Shown here piece after piece: positions 37,030-47,698 of a stretch of DNA of 64,000 bases. Position numbers and translations under genes: made by a program. A model generated the notes under the pieces. The model saw only the letters and a program-made list of their open reading frames with translations. It made no database searches and had not been told where the DNA came from. This DNA comes from Cenococcum geophilum 1.58 (taxonomy: Eukaryota; Ascomycota; Dothideomycetes; Gloniales; Gloniaceae): NCBI GenBank assembly GCA_001692895.1, contig KV748228.1, forward strand, positions 497,344-561,343. Direction: 5' to 3'. Within the stretch, counting starts at the first letter, position 1. The number at the start of each line of letters is the position of its first letter.

Positions 37030-40000
37030 GTTTAAGTTAGGGTCTATAGAATCTAACCAATTAGACAACTTTAACCGCCGGTTAAAGTTCCTAGACATCT
37101 TAAGACCTTACGTAACTAAGAAATTTCTAGGGACTCCCTTTTAACCTAACCTTTAACTCGTATATGCAGAGTATTTATATTAATAAACGTCTTTAGTGCC
37201 TTGTTTAGGTTCGCCTTTATTATTACATCTACCGGGTTATCTTAGCTATTAATTTATTAAATTTTAAAGAGTTCTTAACGCTCGTAGGATTACTAAAGTG
37301 CTATAATATTAATTATAAGGCGCTTTTTCTTTGTGGTACCGAGCTTAACTAAACACTTATAAAAAGAAAATGAATTAGTGTATACAATTATAGGGATAAT
37401 AGGAAGTTTAAGTTAATCTATAATTATCTTTAGGGTAGTTCCAATTGTAATTGCTATATTAACTCTGCTAACTATTCTATATATTTTTAACGCTAAAACA
37501 CTTTAGGTAACGTGCTTGCTTTTAGTTAAGCTCTAATAGATAAGATTGCTATAGATTATAAAGTTATTCTCTCTAGTAAATTCGTTCGCGATAATAATCT
37601 TATATCCTAACTAGGAGCTAAAATCTTTATTATTTATAAATAATCTATTAATAAATATAAAGAGCTTAGTAGTAGGAAGATTAATAAGCACGTAGAGTAG
37701 TCCCCAATTAAGATGGTTTATTTACCAGAAAAGACGTTTATTTAGGGTAAGAACGTCGTCCTTGGTTGGTTTCTAGTATTAGACGGTAATAGAGAGATTA
37801 AATAAAGCCTTAAGTTAATAGATAAAAGTAATATAAGCTTCGCAAGCGCGTTACTCTATATATCCTTACTTTAGGGAATTAACGTTAATAACGTTAATCT
37901 TCTTACCTTAACCCTTCTAGCGTAAAGCAATGGAATCCTTGTTTAGGGAGAGGATGCATTTATTAAAGAGTAATAGTGTTATTAAGTTAAGCTTTTCCTT
38001 TAGCTTTGCTATAAGATTTATTTTTACTAGCTTATCCTCTTTAAGAGCTAAGAATTGGTCGTCTCCTAAGATAATTATATTATTAGTTTGTATACCAATA
38101 ATTCTAAATAGGGTTCCTGTAGTTATAATAAGGAAGTAGGGATTAAATATAGAAGTAGTTATTAAAAGCTTCTCTTTATGGTGCTTGCTATAGGTAGCCC
38201 ACTAGTAAGTTCCTACCTCTACGATTTTATATAATGGCTTAAGCATAACCATAATCGTGTCTTTAGGATACTAGTAGCGAATTTACTCCGGAAGGTATGC
38301 TAATATTAAGCGCTAAAGGTGCGTCTCTAATTGGGTATAGGCTTAAGTAATATCTTATAAATAAACTGCTATTTTATTCTTTATTAAGGAGGGAGCTAAT
38401 ATAATAATAACTCGCTAACTAGCTCGTTAAATTATAGGAGATTATATAAGAATTATCTCTTTGCTATTATTATTGTAACCTTAGATAATAAGCCTTAATT
38501 TCTTAAATAGGGCGTTAGTAGCTTTACCCTTAATTTTATTAACCATTCTTAACTTAAAGATGCGAACTCCATCGAACTTAGTAGGGTTATATTTCTTAAA
38601 TTTAAAGACTCCTCTTACAATAAGACCGTTAATCTCCTGCTTATTAGATACTTGGAAAGGAGCTCCTAGGGTTATAATATAACCTTTCTTTTAGAGCTGT
38701 TTTACGAGCTTAAAGTTAGCCTTCTCTTTAGCTATTATAAAGGCCATTAATAACTCAACTTTATTCTTAATGGCGGCAATAAATTATTCTTTAAAATTAA
38801 TAAGGTGTTGGCGATTTCGTGATCCCTTTAGGCGACCTCTACCGCGTTATAGTTATAGCGTATCTACTATAATTATATTAGGATTATAGTTGCCTTCTAG
38901 AGTATATTAATCGTAGTTCTCTTCTAGGGCATCTTCTAGGGCATCCTATAAAGGCTCAGAATTGTTATCTTTATAGTAAGGCTTAATAATAGTTAAACGG
39001 AATTAGGTGGGTCCATAAGGCATCTAAATAGTATAAGTTTAACTATTAATTATAATAAGTTAATATGGGCCTAACTATTTTCTCCTTTTACGCTATACGC
39101 GTACTTTAGACTAGAGTGGCAGATTAAGCACAGTTAAGGTATTTAGGCTATTTCTTATTTCTAGTACGTTATTAACCTGGCGTATAGCATAGAGGCGTCG
39201 CACCTTCTTTATTACCTTGTGAATTGCTTTAGCTTATTATATAACGGAGGGAGATAGTAAAGAATTATTAGTTATTCGTAGGTAGGCGCTAAAGACTAGT
39301 AATATAGGTATAAGTCTATCTAGGCTAGCGGAATTATTAATAGCTTTAACAGCTATTTATAAGGTAAGTTCTTTACTAGCGTCCTTTAGTTTTAAAGAGA
39401 TAATCTTATATACGCGGCGTAATGGCGCGTAATATCGCTTTACTTTTCTAATACTATTATATGCCTTAATAGGGACTTCCTTAACCTTAATTGCCATTAC
39501 CTTTATTTATTATTGAAACTCTATAGATAAAAAGTTCTTTTCTGCGTCATAGACAATTTAATTAGGGGGTCCTAGGTAGATATTAATCTAGTATAACTAA
39601 AGGGTATCTTATGCGTTCCTAGCTAATATATCCTTTAAGAATTATGCGGCTTAGAAGGAGGTTAAGAAGTTAATAACTTGGAATACTAGCTTACCACTAA
39701 GGTATATAACGTTAACAATAATACAGAAGTTAAAGTTGTAGTTATCTTTAAGGGTAAACTTAAATCGGCTAGGGGACCTCTGGTTTATTTAGTAGTAGTA
39801 GCAGTATTTTATAAGATGCTTAATTACCTTAACCTTGACTTTATGGCCTACTCGCTAAAGAACCCTAAGTAATTAGTAAATTAATAGGTAACTAAAACAA
39901 CGGTGTAGTTGGCGTAACTCTAATTTAGTTAAATGGCTCTAAGCAACACTCTTTTCTAGTTATTAAAGGAGCAGCTAAAGGTAACCCTATTTACGTACAA

Positions 40001-42000
40001 TAGGCACCTAATTATCTCCCTATATAAGCATATTCTTAAGGTTATTAAGCTTAACGCCTAGTTTATCTATATCTCTAATGCAAAATAAAAATGGGATGTT
40101 TGTGGGAATAACGTAAAAAGTAATATACCCTAAGGGGGTTTAAACCCTAATTATACTAAGAGAGATTATAGTACCTTTGCTAAAACGAATCGTGTGTTGG
40201 CCTACTGTTAAATAGTTAATCTAAATAGAGCTATTAAGCTACTAAAGGGCTTAAACTTAAGGTTCTCCTACTATAGATACTCCTGCGGCTCTAGTATCCG
40301 GTATAATACTATAGAAGACGTTCGCCGAGTATCTATTGTTAAAGGAAAACGCGGAGCTCTCCTTTGGCTTATTAAAGATATCTAACTTTATAATAAAATG
40401 GAGCGTAGATTGGTTATTAAAAATAGTAATGGTTTGTATACTATTTACCTTACCGTACTTAGTAAAGTATTAGTTAGGTAAGTAGTCCTTAATTTCTATA
40501 TCTATAAGGAGCTGTTTGGTCTTATTAACCTTACCCTTAAGATCTTTTACGCCTTTATATTAAACTAGGAAGCTTTAGAAGTAGGCCATAGTAACCTTAT
40601 AATTTCTAACGTTTTTTGCACTTTAACGGAACTTGTTATATGCCTTTTTTCGCTTATTAAGGGAGTGTCTAGTTAACTAGTAATTTGGCTTCTTATAAAC
40701 GTAGCACTTTTTCTAGCAATTACTTCGAAATAAACCTCTATAAGGACCTCCATAATTACCTTATAGTTAACGTTAATCGTACCCTTTGCCGTATTCCCTA
40801 CTACGGCCGCTATATATTCGATCAGTCTAGTTATAATTATATTAGTTGGGAATGCTTAGTTAGGTAGGGCTTTTGGTATAGAGCTATTAAGATTCTTATA
40901 TTTATATTGCAGTACCTATAGCGGAGCGTAGCTTAGTATATACTCCTTTAAACGTATCTATAGGTTTATATAGCGCTAAGTTACACTTAGGAACGCTATA
41001 GTATACTAAGATAACCTAGTCCCTTAGGCTGTTCTTGTTTTAGTAAGTTTTAGTAAGTCCGCGTTAGATTTTCTAGAGTTTATTAAAGAGTAGTTAAAGG
41101 CACTCTAAATAAGTCTTTATTAGGTTAAAAGTAATAACTCTCTAAAATATAGTCTCTCGCTATTTAGATATATAAAGTTGGCAATTCTTATTAGTCTTAA
41201 AGTGGGCTCTAGTAAGCTAAAGCATTATATTAAAGCTATAGTTTTTACCTATAATATAGTTGTAATAGAATATTACTGCCCGTCCCTTTAATATAATAGA
41301 GAAAGCGTAGTAGTACTAGTGGCATTAAATTTTAACCTTATTATAATAGTTATAAAAGACCTATAGTTTTACTCCAAGTATATTATATAATTCTCCTCTA
41401 AACTTCTTCTCTTCGTTTAAATATACCTTTATTAGATTTGTAACTTCTTATAGTAAAGGGTTACCGGTTAGCTAGAGTAGAGAAGCTAAAGGCGGCGGAG
41501 GTAGAGGACGAGTACCTCTAGGTAGGAGAGTACCTTTAGGTAGGAGAGTAGTATTCTGGGGGTTTCGTTCTAAATTAAAGTTACTTTTTAAAGAATATAG
41601 GTTGGTTCTGGGTTTCCGTAGTTAACGTATAATCTTAGCTTCCGTCTATACTGGTTCTTTTATACTAGTAATAACGGCCTAAATATTACTAGTAATTGGG
41701 TTACTATTCTTAGCAACGTATACCCTATTCCTATAGAGGAAGTCTTAAAAATCCTAAATAATATTAATATTGCTAAGTGCCTAGGTATTAGCGGTCCATC
41801 CTATAAAATCCTCCCTAAAATATTCCCACAGCTATATATTAGCGTAGTGTCTACTTTAGTAGAATATAATATGGTGTAGAAGAAAGCTATTAACTTATTT
41901 TGCGGTATAAGTTATTATATTAAAGGTAAATTTATCCTAATTTTTATTAATAAGTTTCGCGTATAAAGTTACCCCTAGTAGTAAGGAGTCTTCCTAGTCG
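37030..42000 (-). pseudogene. Copia B gag-pol, degenerate
   Basis: Minus strand. RT segment reverse-complement of 37930-38140 reads IIGIQTNNIIILGDDQFLAL, where the QTDD catalytic pair is NN. The gag zinc-knuckle region is at about 40680-40760 and the N-terminal gag with a short duplicated QRYSPTQRYSP motif at about 41510-41550. The interior runs parallel to Copia A and C. Filled with TAA/TAG; not functional. Confidence 0.8.
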
Positions 42001-42130
42001 TTTAAAGTAGGNNTAGCCATGTTTTTAGAGGGAGGGAAGTGTTATTGGTATAGGGATTATCGTTTAGTACGTGTTTGTAATGTATATTTGTTGTTTAGTA
42101 CGCATTTATAACGTATATTTATAATTATAG

Positions 42131-42304
42131 GGCTTAAGACTAGTTCTAGCCTTAAATCGCGAAAACTTATAAAGTATGTTATTCTGCGTAATGGATGTAA
42201 GAATCTATAATCTTAGAAAGGCTTAGGACTAGTTCTGGCCTTTAGATCCTTAGATTTGTAGAAAAGTTCTATTTAGGGTTTAGGACTAGTTCTAACCTTA
42301 AAAG
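42131..42304 (-). repeat. three-fold 23-bp repeat in the Copia B 5' leader
   Basis: GGCTTAAGACTAGTTCTAGCC at 42132, GGCTTAGGACTAGTTCTGGC at 42220 and GGTTTAGGACTAGTTCTAAC at 42279. Each unit is nearly self-complementary around GACTAGTTC. Not seen in the leaders of Copia A or C. Confidence 0.7.
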
Positions 42305-42407
42305 ACAGCTTCCTTTAGTATAAGTAGCACTAGTATAGTGGCTTATCTCTTCTTAGTGGAATACCTAGCTACTCTATAGTATAACAGTAAAGTTAACCAC
42401 TAATTAG

Positions 42408-42628
42408 TGTTGGACTTATAAGGGGATATTACGTAGCTACGGTTCGTAGATAGTATGATAATTATTCTGTTCTGTTTTCTTCTTAAAGAAAGGGGTAAGG
42501 AACTTAAGGTTCTTTACTACGCTAGTGCCGCGGCGGCACGTGATGGCAACTTACCGCACGTAATGGCAACTTGCCACACGTGACGGCAATATGCCTCATA
42601 TGGTGACCATTTGCCTTTATTCCTAACA
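42408..42628 (-). repeat. Copia B 5' LTR (221 bp)
   Basis: TGTTGGACTTATAAGGGG to TTTATTCCTAACA. It keeps clearer CACGTGATGGCAACTT repeats than the other LTR. Confidence 0.92.
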
Positions 42629-42633
42629 CTACC

Positions 42634-43700
42634 TGTATATAATAAGTATATATTATATATACGCTGGCCATATATATACTCTATACCAAAAAAACATTAT
42701 TAGTCTGCTTTTACTATATATACGTTCTTATATACTAGGGTATATATACTACCGCCATAATTATAGAATACTATAGTAGTAGCTATATATTATAAGCATA
42801 TACCTAATATATATAGATAACGCTTACTTCTCTATACTTTGCTTAAGCTTTTTATTAATCTCTACTGCCTAGTATAAACAACTACTACGCTTTTAGAGGT
42901 TGTTAATTAATTTAAGCTTAACCTAATTATATACCGAGTATATACGGAGTATATTCTTATAGGCGTACTCGCAGTGTCTAATACCGCTATATTTAAATGC
43001 TTAATAAAATGCTTTTCCGCTCTCCTAATTATTGGTTTTTCTAAGGAGTTATAGTTATATAATCTTAGTATTACTAGTTTAATAGAATAAAAATTAAATC
43101 TACTAGAGGTATAAATATGGCATATGCCTAGCATATATATAGCTTACCTTTAATATATACTACTTAATAATATCGTATACTATCTCTTTATCTATATTTA
43201 TAGATAGTAAAGGTGTTACTTTATAAATAAAGTATATAATTCCTTCTTTTCTAGTTGCTAGATATTCTAGCATTATAATATAGTCTATTACCTCTTAAAT
43301 AATAACTTAATACTTGCTATTAAAGCTAATAAGTGCTTTATAGTCTTGGAGTATACTCTAGCTATTCTAAGCATATACATAGCCTATACATAGTATTATA
43401 TATAGTCTTACCTTAGAGAGACCTATATAAAATAGAAGCCGCTATTATATACTATCTTAACCCTTACCCTCCTTAGCTTCCTTATCTTTAATTCTCTCTC
43501 TATTAATTATATTATCTTAAGAACTATTATCTTTATATTTAATATTAGGTACGCTCTAGAGTACCTATATATACTTAGTATATATATAGCATATAGTAAT
43601 ACAAACTTACTAGTAAGCCGTTTAGCCACGCTACTATACTCTCGTTTGCTTTAGTATTGTTTTTAGTTATTATTGATATAGTAAGGCGTATATAAATGCG
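42634..43700 (-). pseudogene. MULE-like transposase gene, N-terminal exons
   Basis: Minus strand, upstream of 36554 before Copia B inserted. Predicted introns at 43565-43610 (GTAAGTTTGT ... TATACTAAGTATATATAG, 46 bp) and 43362-43411 (GTAAGACTATATA ... CTTAGAATAG, 50 bp). Exons between them read VPNIKYKDNSS, REKIKDKEAKEGKG-like charged sequence and LLFYIGLSK, and then ATRKEGIIYFIYKVTPLLSI and KEIVYDIIK. The start codon was not fixed. Confidence 0.5.
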
Positions 43701-43711
43701 CGTTTATATAC

Positions 43712-43790
43712 GTGTGTGTGTATGTGTATATTTGTATATCTATGTGTCTGCGTATCTGCGTGTCTGCGTGCGTATGCGTAGCATATGCCC
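43712..43790. repeat. TG/CG-rich microsatellite
   Basis: GTGTGTGTATGTGTATATTT followed by repeated GTGTCTGCGTATCTGCGT units up to about 43785. Simple sequence next to the right inverted block. Confidence 0.75.
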
Positions 43791-43839
43791 TAGGTATTTA
43801 GTTTGTGCGGTCGCTTAAGTTAAATGTGGCTACCGATGC

Positions 43840-43956
43840 GCGTTCTGTATGGGTAAAAGTGTAACCCCGCCGACCTTTTGCCGGTGGTTCCATCGGTAAC
43901 CCCATTCAACTTTCGCCGACCCCATTGGTGACCTTGTTCAACTTTTCCGTGACCTT
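43840..43956 (-). repeat. right inverted block flanking the MULE-like region
   Basis: Reverse complement reads AAGGTCACGGAAAAGTTGAA, then AATGGGGTCGGCGAAAGTTG and GAATGGGGTTACC. Same modules as the left block at 32294-32410 but in slightly different order. Confidence 0.6.
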
Positions 43957-44560
43957 GGTTAGCTGCACCCCGCACATTATCTCAGGTGCCTCAGCCGCTT
44001 CTCCAAGGAATTTATGGCGTTGCATGGCCCCACTCTCTTGCCACAGCCCCACCCTGCCAACTCGTGCGAACTCCTGAGCCAATCAGCGGCGCGCACTAGC
44101 TCCTGCGGACTCCTAAGCCAATAAAACGTCGCGCTACCCCCTAGCCCCCCTACAACCCCTAAATTCCTCTGCGAAGCGTCTGAGAGATTATGGACGCGTG
44201 TTTAGTGCAACTCGTATGCCATTTCCAATATGTGTTAAATTTAAATAGCTATACCAGGGCCAATTTAGCAGCTATTGCTACAGTTCGCGATGCATTTACA
44301 TTATAACCTCTCCTTCTAATATATTCTAATTAATTAAACTAGCTAACTAACGTATTAGGGGGCGAAGTACAGCCTTAAAGTTTAAAGATGTGTTTTTGAA
44401 CCCGTATTCACCTAACCACCCCTATTAATACGGCGACCGTACTCTACCACCACAACTCTATTTACTATTAAACTTTATAAGGTACCTCTTGTACCCTATT
44501 ATAAACAGCTCACCTAATTATACTATGCCTAACTGTCGTGCTGCGGGGGCTGCTTCGCAG
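43957..44560 (+). promoter_or_regulatory. leader block shared with helicase element 2, little mutated
   Basis: Aligns along its length with 58936-59530, the sequence in front of helicase 2: for example GCGTCTGAGAGATTATGGACGC beside GTGTCTAAGAGATTATGGGC, and TTAGGGGGCGAAGTACAGCC beside TTAGGGGGCAAGATACAGCC. Here it is GC-rich; there it is RIP-mutated. It contains two GCGAACTCCTGAGCCAAT-type units at about 44066 and 44105. No helicase follows; tandem repeats do. Interpretation as upstream or subterminal region is inferred from its position in copy 2. Confidence 0.7.
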
Positions 44561-44574
44561 TAGGGGGGAAGCTT

Positions 44575-45345
44575 TAGGCAGAGGCTCGTGCAGAGCTTCG
44601 AGCAGAGCTTCGTGCAGAGCTTCGAGCAGAGCTTCGTGCAGAGCTTCGAGCAGAGCTTCGTGCAGAGCTTCGAGCAGAGCTTCGTGCAGAGCTTCGTGCA
44701 GAGCTTCGTGCAGAGCCTTGTGCAGAGCTTCGTGCAGGCGTGCAGACGTGTAGATTGCAGACGTGCAGACGTGCAGACATTCGTACGGGCGTTTGGTTGA
44801 TTGATCGTATAGACGTTTATAGAGCCGTTCGTGTAGACGATTATAGAGTCTTCCTAGTATATCAGTGCTGCGTATTAGGAGAGATTTGGAGCTCCGTATT
44901 AAGCTTTGAGTAGAGCTTCGAGCAGAGCCTCGCGTAGAGCTTTTAAGCAGAGCTTTTGAGCAGAGCTCCGTGCAGAGCTTTGAGTAGAGCTTCGAGCAGA
45001 GCGTCGTGCAGAGCTCCGTGCAGAGCCTTAAGTAGAGCTTCGAGCAGAGCGTCGTGCAGAGCTTCGAGCAGGGCTTTGATAGAGCTTTGAGTAGAGTCTC
45101 GTGCGGAGCTTTGAGCAGAGCTTTGATAGAGCTTCGAGCAGAGCCTTGTGTAGAGCCTTGAGTAGAGCTTCGAGCAGAGCGTCGTGCAGAGCGTCGTGCA
45201 GAGCTTCGAGCAGAGCTTTGATAGAGCTTTAAGTGGAGCTTTGATAGAGCTTTGAGTAGAGCCTCGTGTAGAGCTTCGAGTAGAGCTTNAAGCAGAGCTT
45301 CAAGCAGAGCAGAGCTTTGAGCAGAGAGCTTCTCTATATAGACCT
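44575..45345. repeat. 12-bp minisatellite (GAGCTTCGTGCA / GAGCTTCGAGCA)
   Basis: Alternating units GAGCTTCGTGCA and GAGCTTCGAGCA are almost perfect at 44585-44735, then more variable (GAGCTTTGAGTA, GAGCGTCGTGCA) to about 45345. All six frames stay open for some distance simply because the unit is a multiple of three, so the predicted Ser/Arg-, Gln/Ser/Phe- or Ala-Arg-type peptides are not evidence for genes. Confidence 0.92.
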
Positions 45346-45414
45346 TGTATTTAGGCTTGTTTTTGAAGGCCTTGTAAACGGCTTTGTATTAGAGCTTTGA
45401 GCAAGCTTTGTATG

Positions 45415-45530
45415 GTTCGTGCAGGCGTTCGTGCAGGCGTTCGTGCAGGCGTTTGTGCAGGCGTTTGTGCAGGCGTTTGTGCAGGCGTTCGTACAGGCGT
45501 TCGTACAGGCGTTCGTACAGACGTTTGTAG
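45415..45530. repeat. 12-bp minisatellite (GTGCAGGCGTTC)
   Basis: About nine units of GTGCAGGCGTTC with variants GTGCAGGCGTTT and GTACAGGCGTTC. Same unit length as the preceding array; a common origin is plausible. Confidence 0.9.
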
Positions 45531-45715
45531 AGATATTAGGGGCATAATCAGGCTCCATTGCGGATGGATTCTACAGAGCAAGAGAAGGGCTTTCGAATGG
45601 AGGTATCGGCGAGTTGAGCGGTGGTATATTAGGGGGCGATATACGGCGTTGAAGGCAAAACAGCAGTCGTCTACTAGCAAGAGTGGCACACTCTTACAAA
45701 ACGCGACTATAATCC

Positions 45716-45934
45716 CTCAGACCCTCGGAGAGGAATCCACCTCGGCGTTCTGTAATTGGCTGCTAAAGCTAGCGTAAGCACTAACGCCTGCGGCGTACGT
45801 TAGGCTGCGGCGCCGGTCGCTAATTGGCTTAGGAGTTTGCAGGAGTCACAGGGGTTACAGAGGTGTGGCGGTGCCAGCCGTTGACCGGCTCAGGAGTTTG
45901 CAGGTGAGGTGGATTTTCTCTCCGAGGGTCTGAG
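45716..45934. mobile_element. 219-bp inverted-repeat (MITE-like) element
   Basis: Arms CTCAGACCCTCGGAGAG (45716) and the reverse complement of CTCTCCGAGGGTCTGAG (ending 45934), extending through AATCCACCTC on both sides to about 29 bp with an indel. The interior holds two GGCTTAGGAGTTTGCAGG / GGCTCAGGAGTTTGCAGG units like those in the helicase leader blocks. No clear target duplication was seen. Confidence 0.7.
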
Positions 45935-46291
45935 TCAACTGGCTTGCTTGTTAGCAAGCCCGACTTGGCTTCGTCTGGGCGATCTTGGTCTTCACAGTAT
46001 CAAACAGATCTATCCCCATGTCGTTCTCTACCTCTATCAATCTTAAGAGTTTTTTTTGAAGTAACTAAATCCTGTCGGCATCACTCCGAATATTGGTCGA
46101 ACGACTGGAAAGTACTCCGTGACTTGAAACCGTATGCTAAGGCGAACGTAATGCAAGATACGATGAATGTAAGACCATTATTAAGTGTGCAGCGAGTGCA
46201 TAAGACCAGTAATATTATACATATCCTTAGAAAAACTTCCACAATAGCACGTACATGGGACCAAGCAGGCCGAAACACTGCACGCGCTTCT
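45935..46291. other. intergenic, downstream of COQ4
   Basis: GC-balanced sequence. Several overlapping ORFs exist on both strands but none shows a domain, and one overlaps the COQ4 3' end in antisense. Probably 3' UTR and spacer. Confidence 0.6.
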
Positions 46292-47270
46292 TTAAAACCG
46301 ATTAACTCGGGTAGCACCACTCCCCCCAGCCTCTTTGGCTCTCTTCATGGCCTCTCTTTCAAATTTCCTTATCGCTCTTAAATCCGGCGGTTTTTCAATC
46401 CCTAGCCTATTCCGTAGCTCGTTAACATCAGTTTCCAATTCCTCTTCCCAATAAACATTAATCACGTTATCCGCCAGCAACCCATTTCGAAACGCCCACG
46501 GGCCATATATCTCCCAAAACCGTTGCCATTCCTTCTTCTTTAGCGTCAGAGCAGCAAATACGCTCATCCCTGTCATTGGAAGCCCAGTGTTTGCAAACTC
46601 AAAAGCTTTAAGCGCGACTTCGCCCTCTCGGAACACAGGTAGTCCAACGAGAGCATGGTAAAAATCGTGACATTCTCGATACCTTTGCATGACGTAGGCA
46701 CATTCAGGGTCGTCAATGTAGCGCACCGCAGCGCGGGTATCAGGGGAGACACCTTCGCGGTCTAGCCAGGCCGCGTAGGCATAGCCAACAGTATTAGAGG
46801 GTAGAGAACGCAGGCGAGGAATGGAGAGAGATGTGGATGTAATGCGAGGACGGTCGTGGAGGATTCGCCGACCGGTAGGTGAGAGAAGCATGCGGTTACG
46901 AAGGTGATCGATAAAGAAGGGTTGGGCAGTGGCTTCGCCTAGAGCGGCTATGAGGTCTAGGAAGATGATTTAGCATACTTTAATTAATGGCGCACGACCA
47001 TATATAGGTGGATTGCGGGTTAGAATATAGTAAATAGGGCATACCTCCACGGCGCGGGTCTCTAAAACATAATAGAGCGGATCCTATTGCCAGAGCTCCG
47101 CGCTCAATCTTAGTAAGAGGAATGTGGCCCTCATAATTGGGCGGAGGGCGGTTAAGAAGGGAGAAGAATCTATAGCTTGCAGGGAGTACGAGGATGCGAG
47201 AAACAGTACAAGATGGGGAGGGTGAATGGATAAGAGGCCTGGCTAGCGAATGTTTTAAGAAGCTAGCCAT
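46292..47270 (-). CDS. COQ4: COQ4, ubiquinone biosynthesis protein, mitochondrial
   Basis: Coq4 is required for coenzyme Q synthesis on the matrix side of the mitochondrial inner membrane, where it organises the CoQ synthome. Two exons: 47270-47045 and 46956-46292, joined over an 88-bp intron (GTATGC ... CTTCCTAG). The junction gives [20 protein letters not shown] without a break, so the intron is certain. Product 296 aa, usual family size. Residues 1-40 are basic and Ser-rich ([16 protein letters not shown]), a mitochondrial presequence. The family metal-binding motif HDxxHx11E is intact (HDFYH at 172-176, Glu 188), as are LKAFEF, TGLPMT and VYWEEELE. An in-frame ATG 12 codons upstream (47306) is less likely because it would precede the presequence. 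No stops: this gene escaped RIP despite standing between damaged repeats. Confidence 0.95.
46957..47044 (-). other. COQ4 intron (88 bp)
   Basis: Minus strand GTATGCCCTATTTAC ... TATGCTAAATCATCTTCCTAG: 5' splice site GTATGC, branch-like GCTAAAT and 3' CTAG. Phase 1; the Asp codon GAC is split across it. Confidence 0.93.
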
Positions 47271-47420
47271 TGCAACATGGAGACGGCTCGGTGGTGGGTA
47301 GATCAATAGCTAGTGGAGGTCGTAGACCTAAAGTGCGGTTATCTCGGGGTAACGCACGGGCCACACACTACCTCTTGCGAACTCCTTGACCATACTTCAG
47401 GGGTAGGCTAGTTGCATTCT

Positions 47421-47464
47421 ACAAGGGTGTGGCCAGAGCGGGTCGGCACCCTCCCTACTAGCGC
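47421..47464 (+). repeat. left 44-bp terminal inverted repeat
   Basis: ACAAGGGTGTGGCCAGAGCG, GGTCGGCACCCTCCCTACTA, GCGC. Preceded by T, giving TA at the outer border. Confidence 0.85.
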
Positions 47465-47610
47465 GCTTAAGTAGCGCTAGCCCGTACGGGATATCCTACA
47501 TTCCTATAGTGAAGATATTAATCTTGCGGAAGTAACTTTAAGAGAGGTTTTAAAGCAAGCTTCTTATCTAACCTTAGCGCGAATATTATTTAGCAGAAGA
47601 TTATAAAGTA

Positions 47611-47698
47611 GAAGATTCCTAAGTAGAGTATTTCTAAGCATTATATTCCTACACAGCGCATTTTTAAGCAGTGCATTTCTAAGCAGTATATTTGTAAG
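47611..47698. repeat. short 15-bp imperfect tandem repeat
   Basis: Units like TTTCTAAGCAGTGCA, TTTTTAAGCAGTGCA and TTCCTAAGTAGAGTA, about six copies. Located between the left terminal repeat and the NLR 3' end. Confidence 0.65.

Larger units (their letters stand above)
36555..42628 (-). mobile_element. Copia B, LTR retrotransposon
   Basis: 6074 bp, two 221-bp LTRs (36555-36775 and 42408-42628) and a 5-bp duplication CTACC at 36550-36554 and 42629-42633. Sense strand minus, same family as Copia A and C in the interior, but with its own LTR variant and a distinct 5' leader. Inserted in the MULE-like gene. Confidence 0.93.

Noticed and set aside
37930..38139. 69-codon plus-strand ORF
   Set aside because: Antisense shadow of the Copia B reverse transcriptase, whose minus-strand reading is recognisable.
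44538..44800. Overlapping ORFs rich in Arg-Ala-Ser, Gln-Ser-Phe or Ser-Ala-Arg on both strands
   Set aside because: They are translations of a 12-bp tandem repeat, open by arithmetic and not by selection.
45334..45777. ORFs with repeated NACT, TPVR or GVRA units
   Set aside because: Same reason: frames of the GTGCAGGCGTTC minisatellite.
45944..46381. 145-codon plus-strand ORF ending in the COQ4 3' region
   Set aside because: It overlaps COQ4 in antisense, has no recognisable domain, and its length is explained by the high-GC coding strand opposite.
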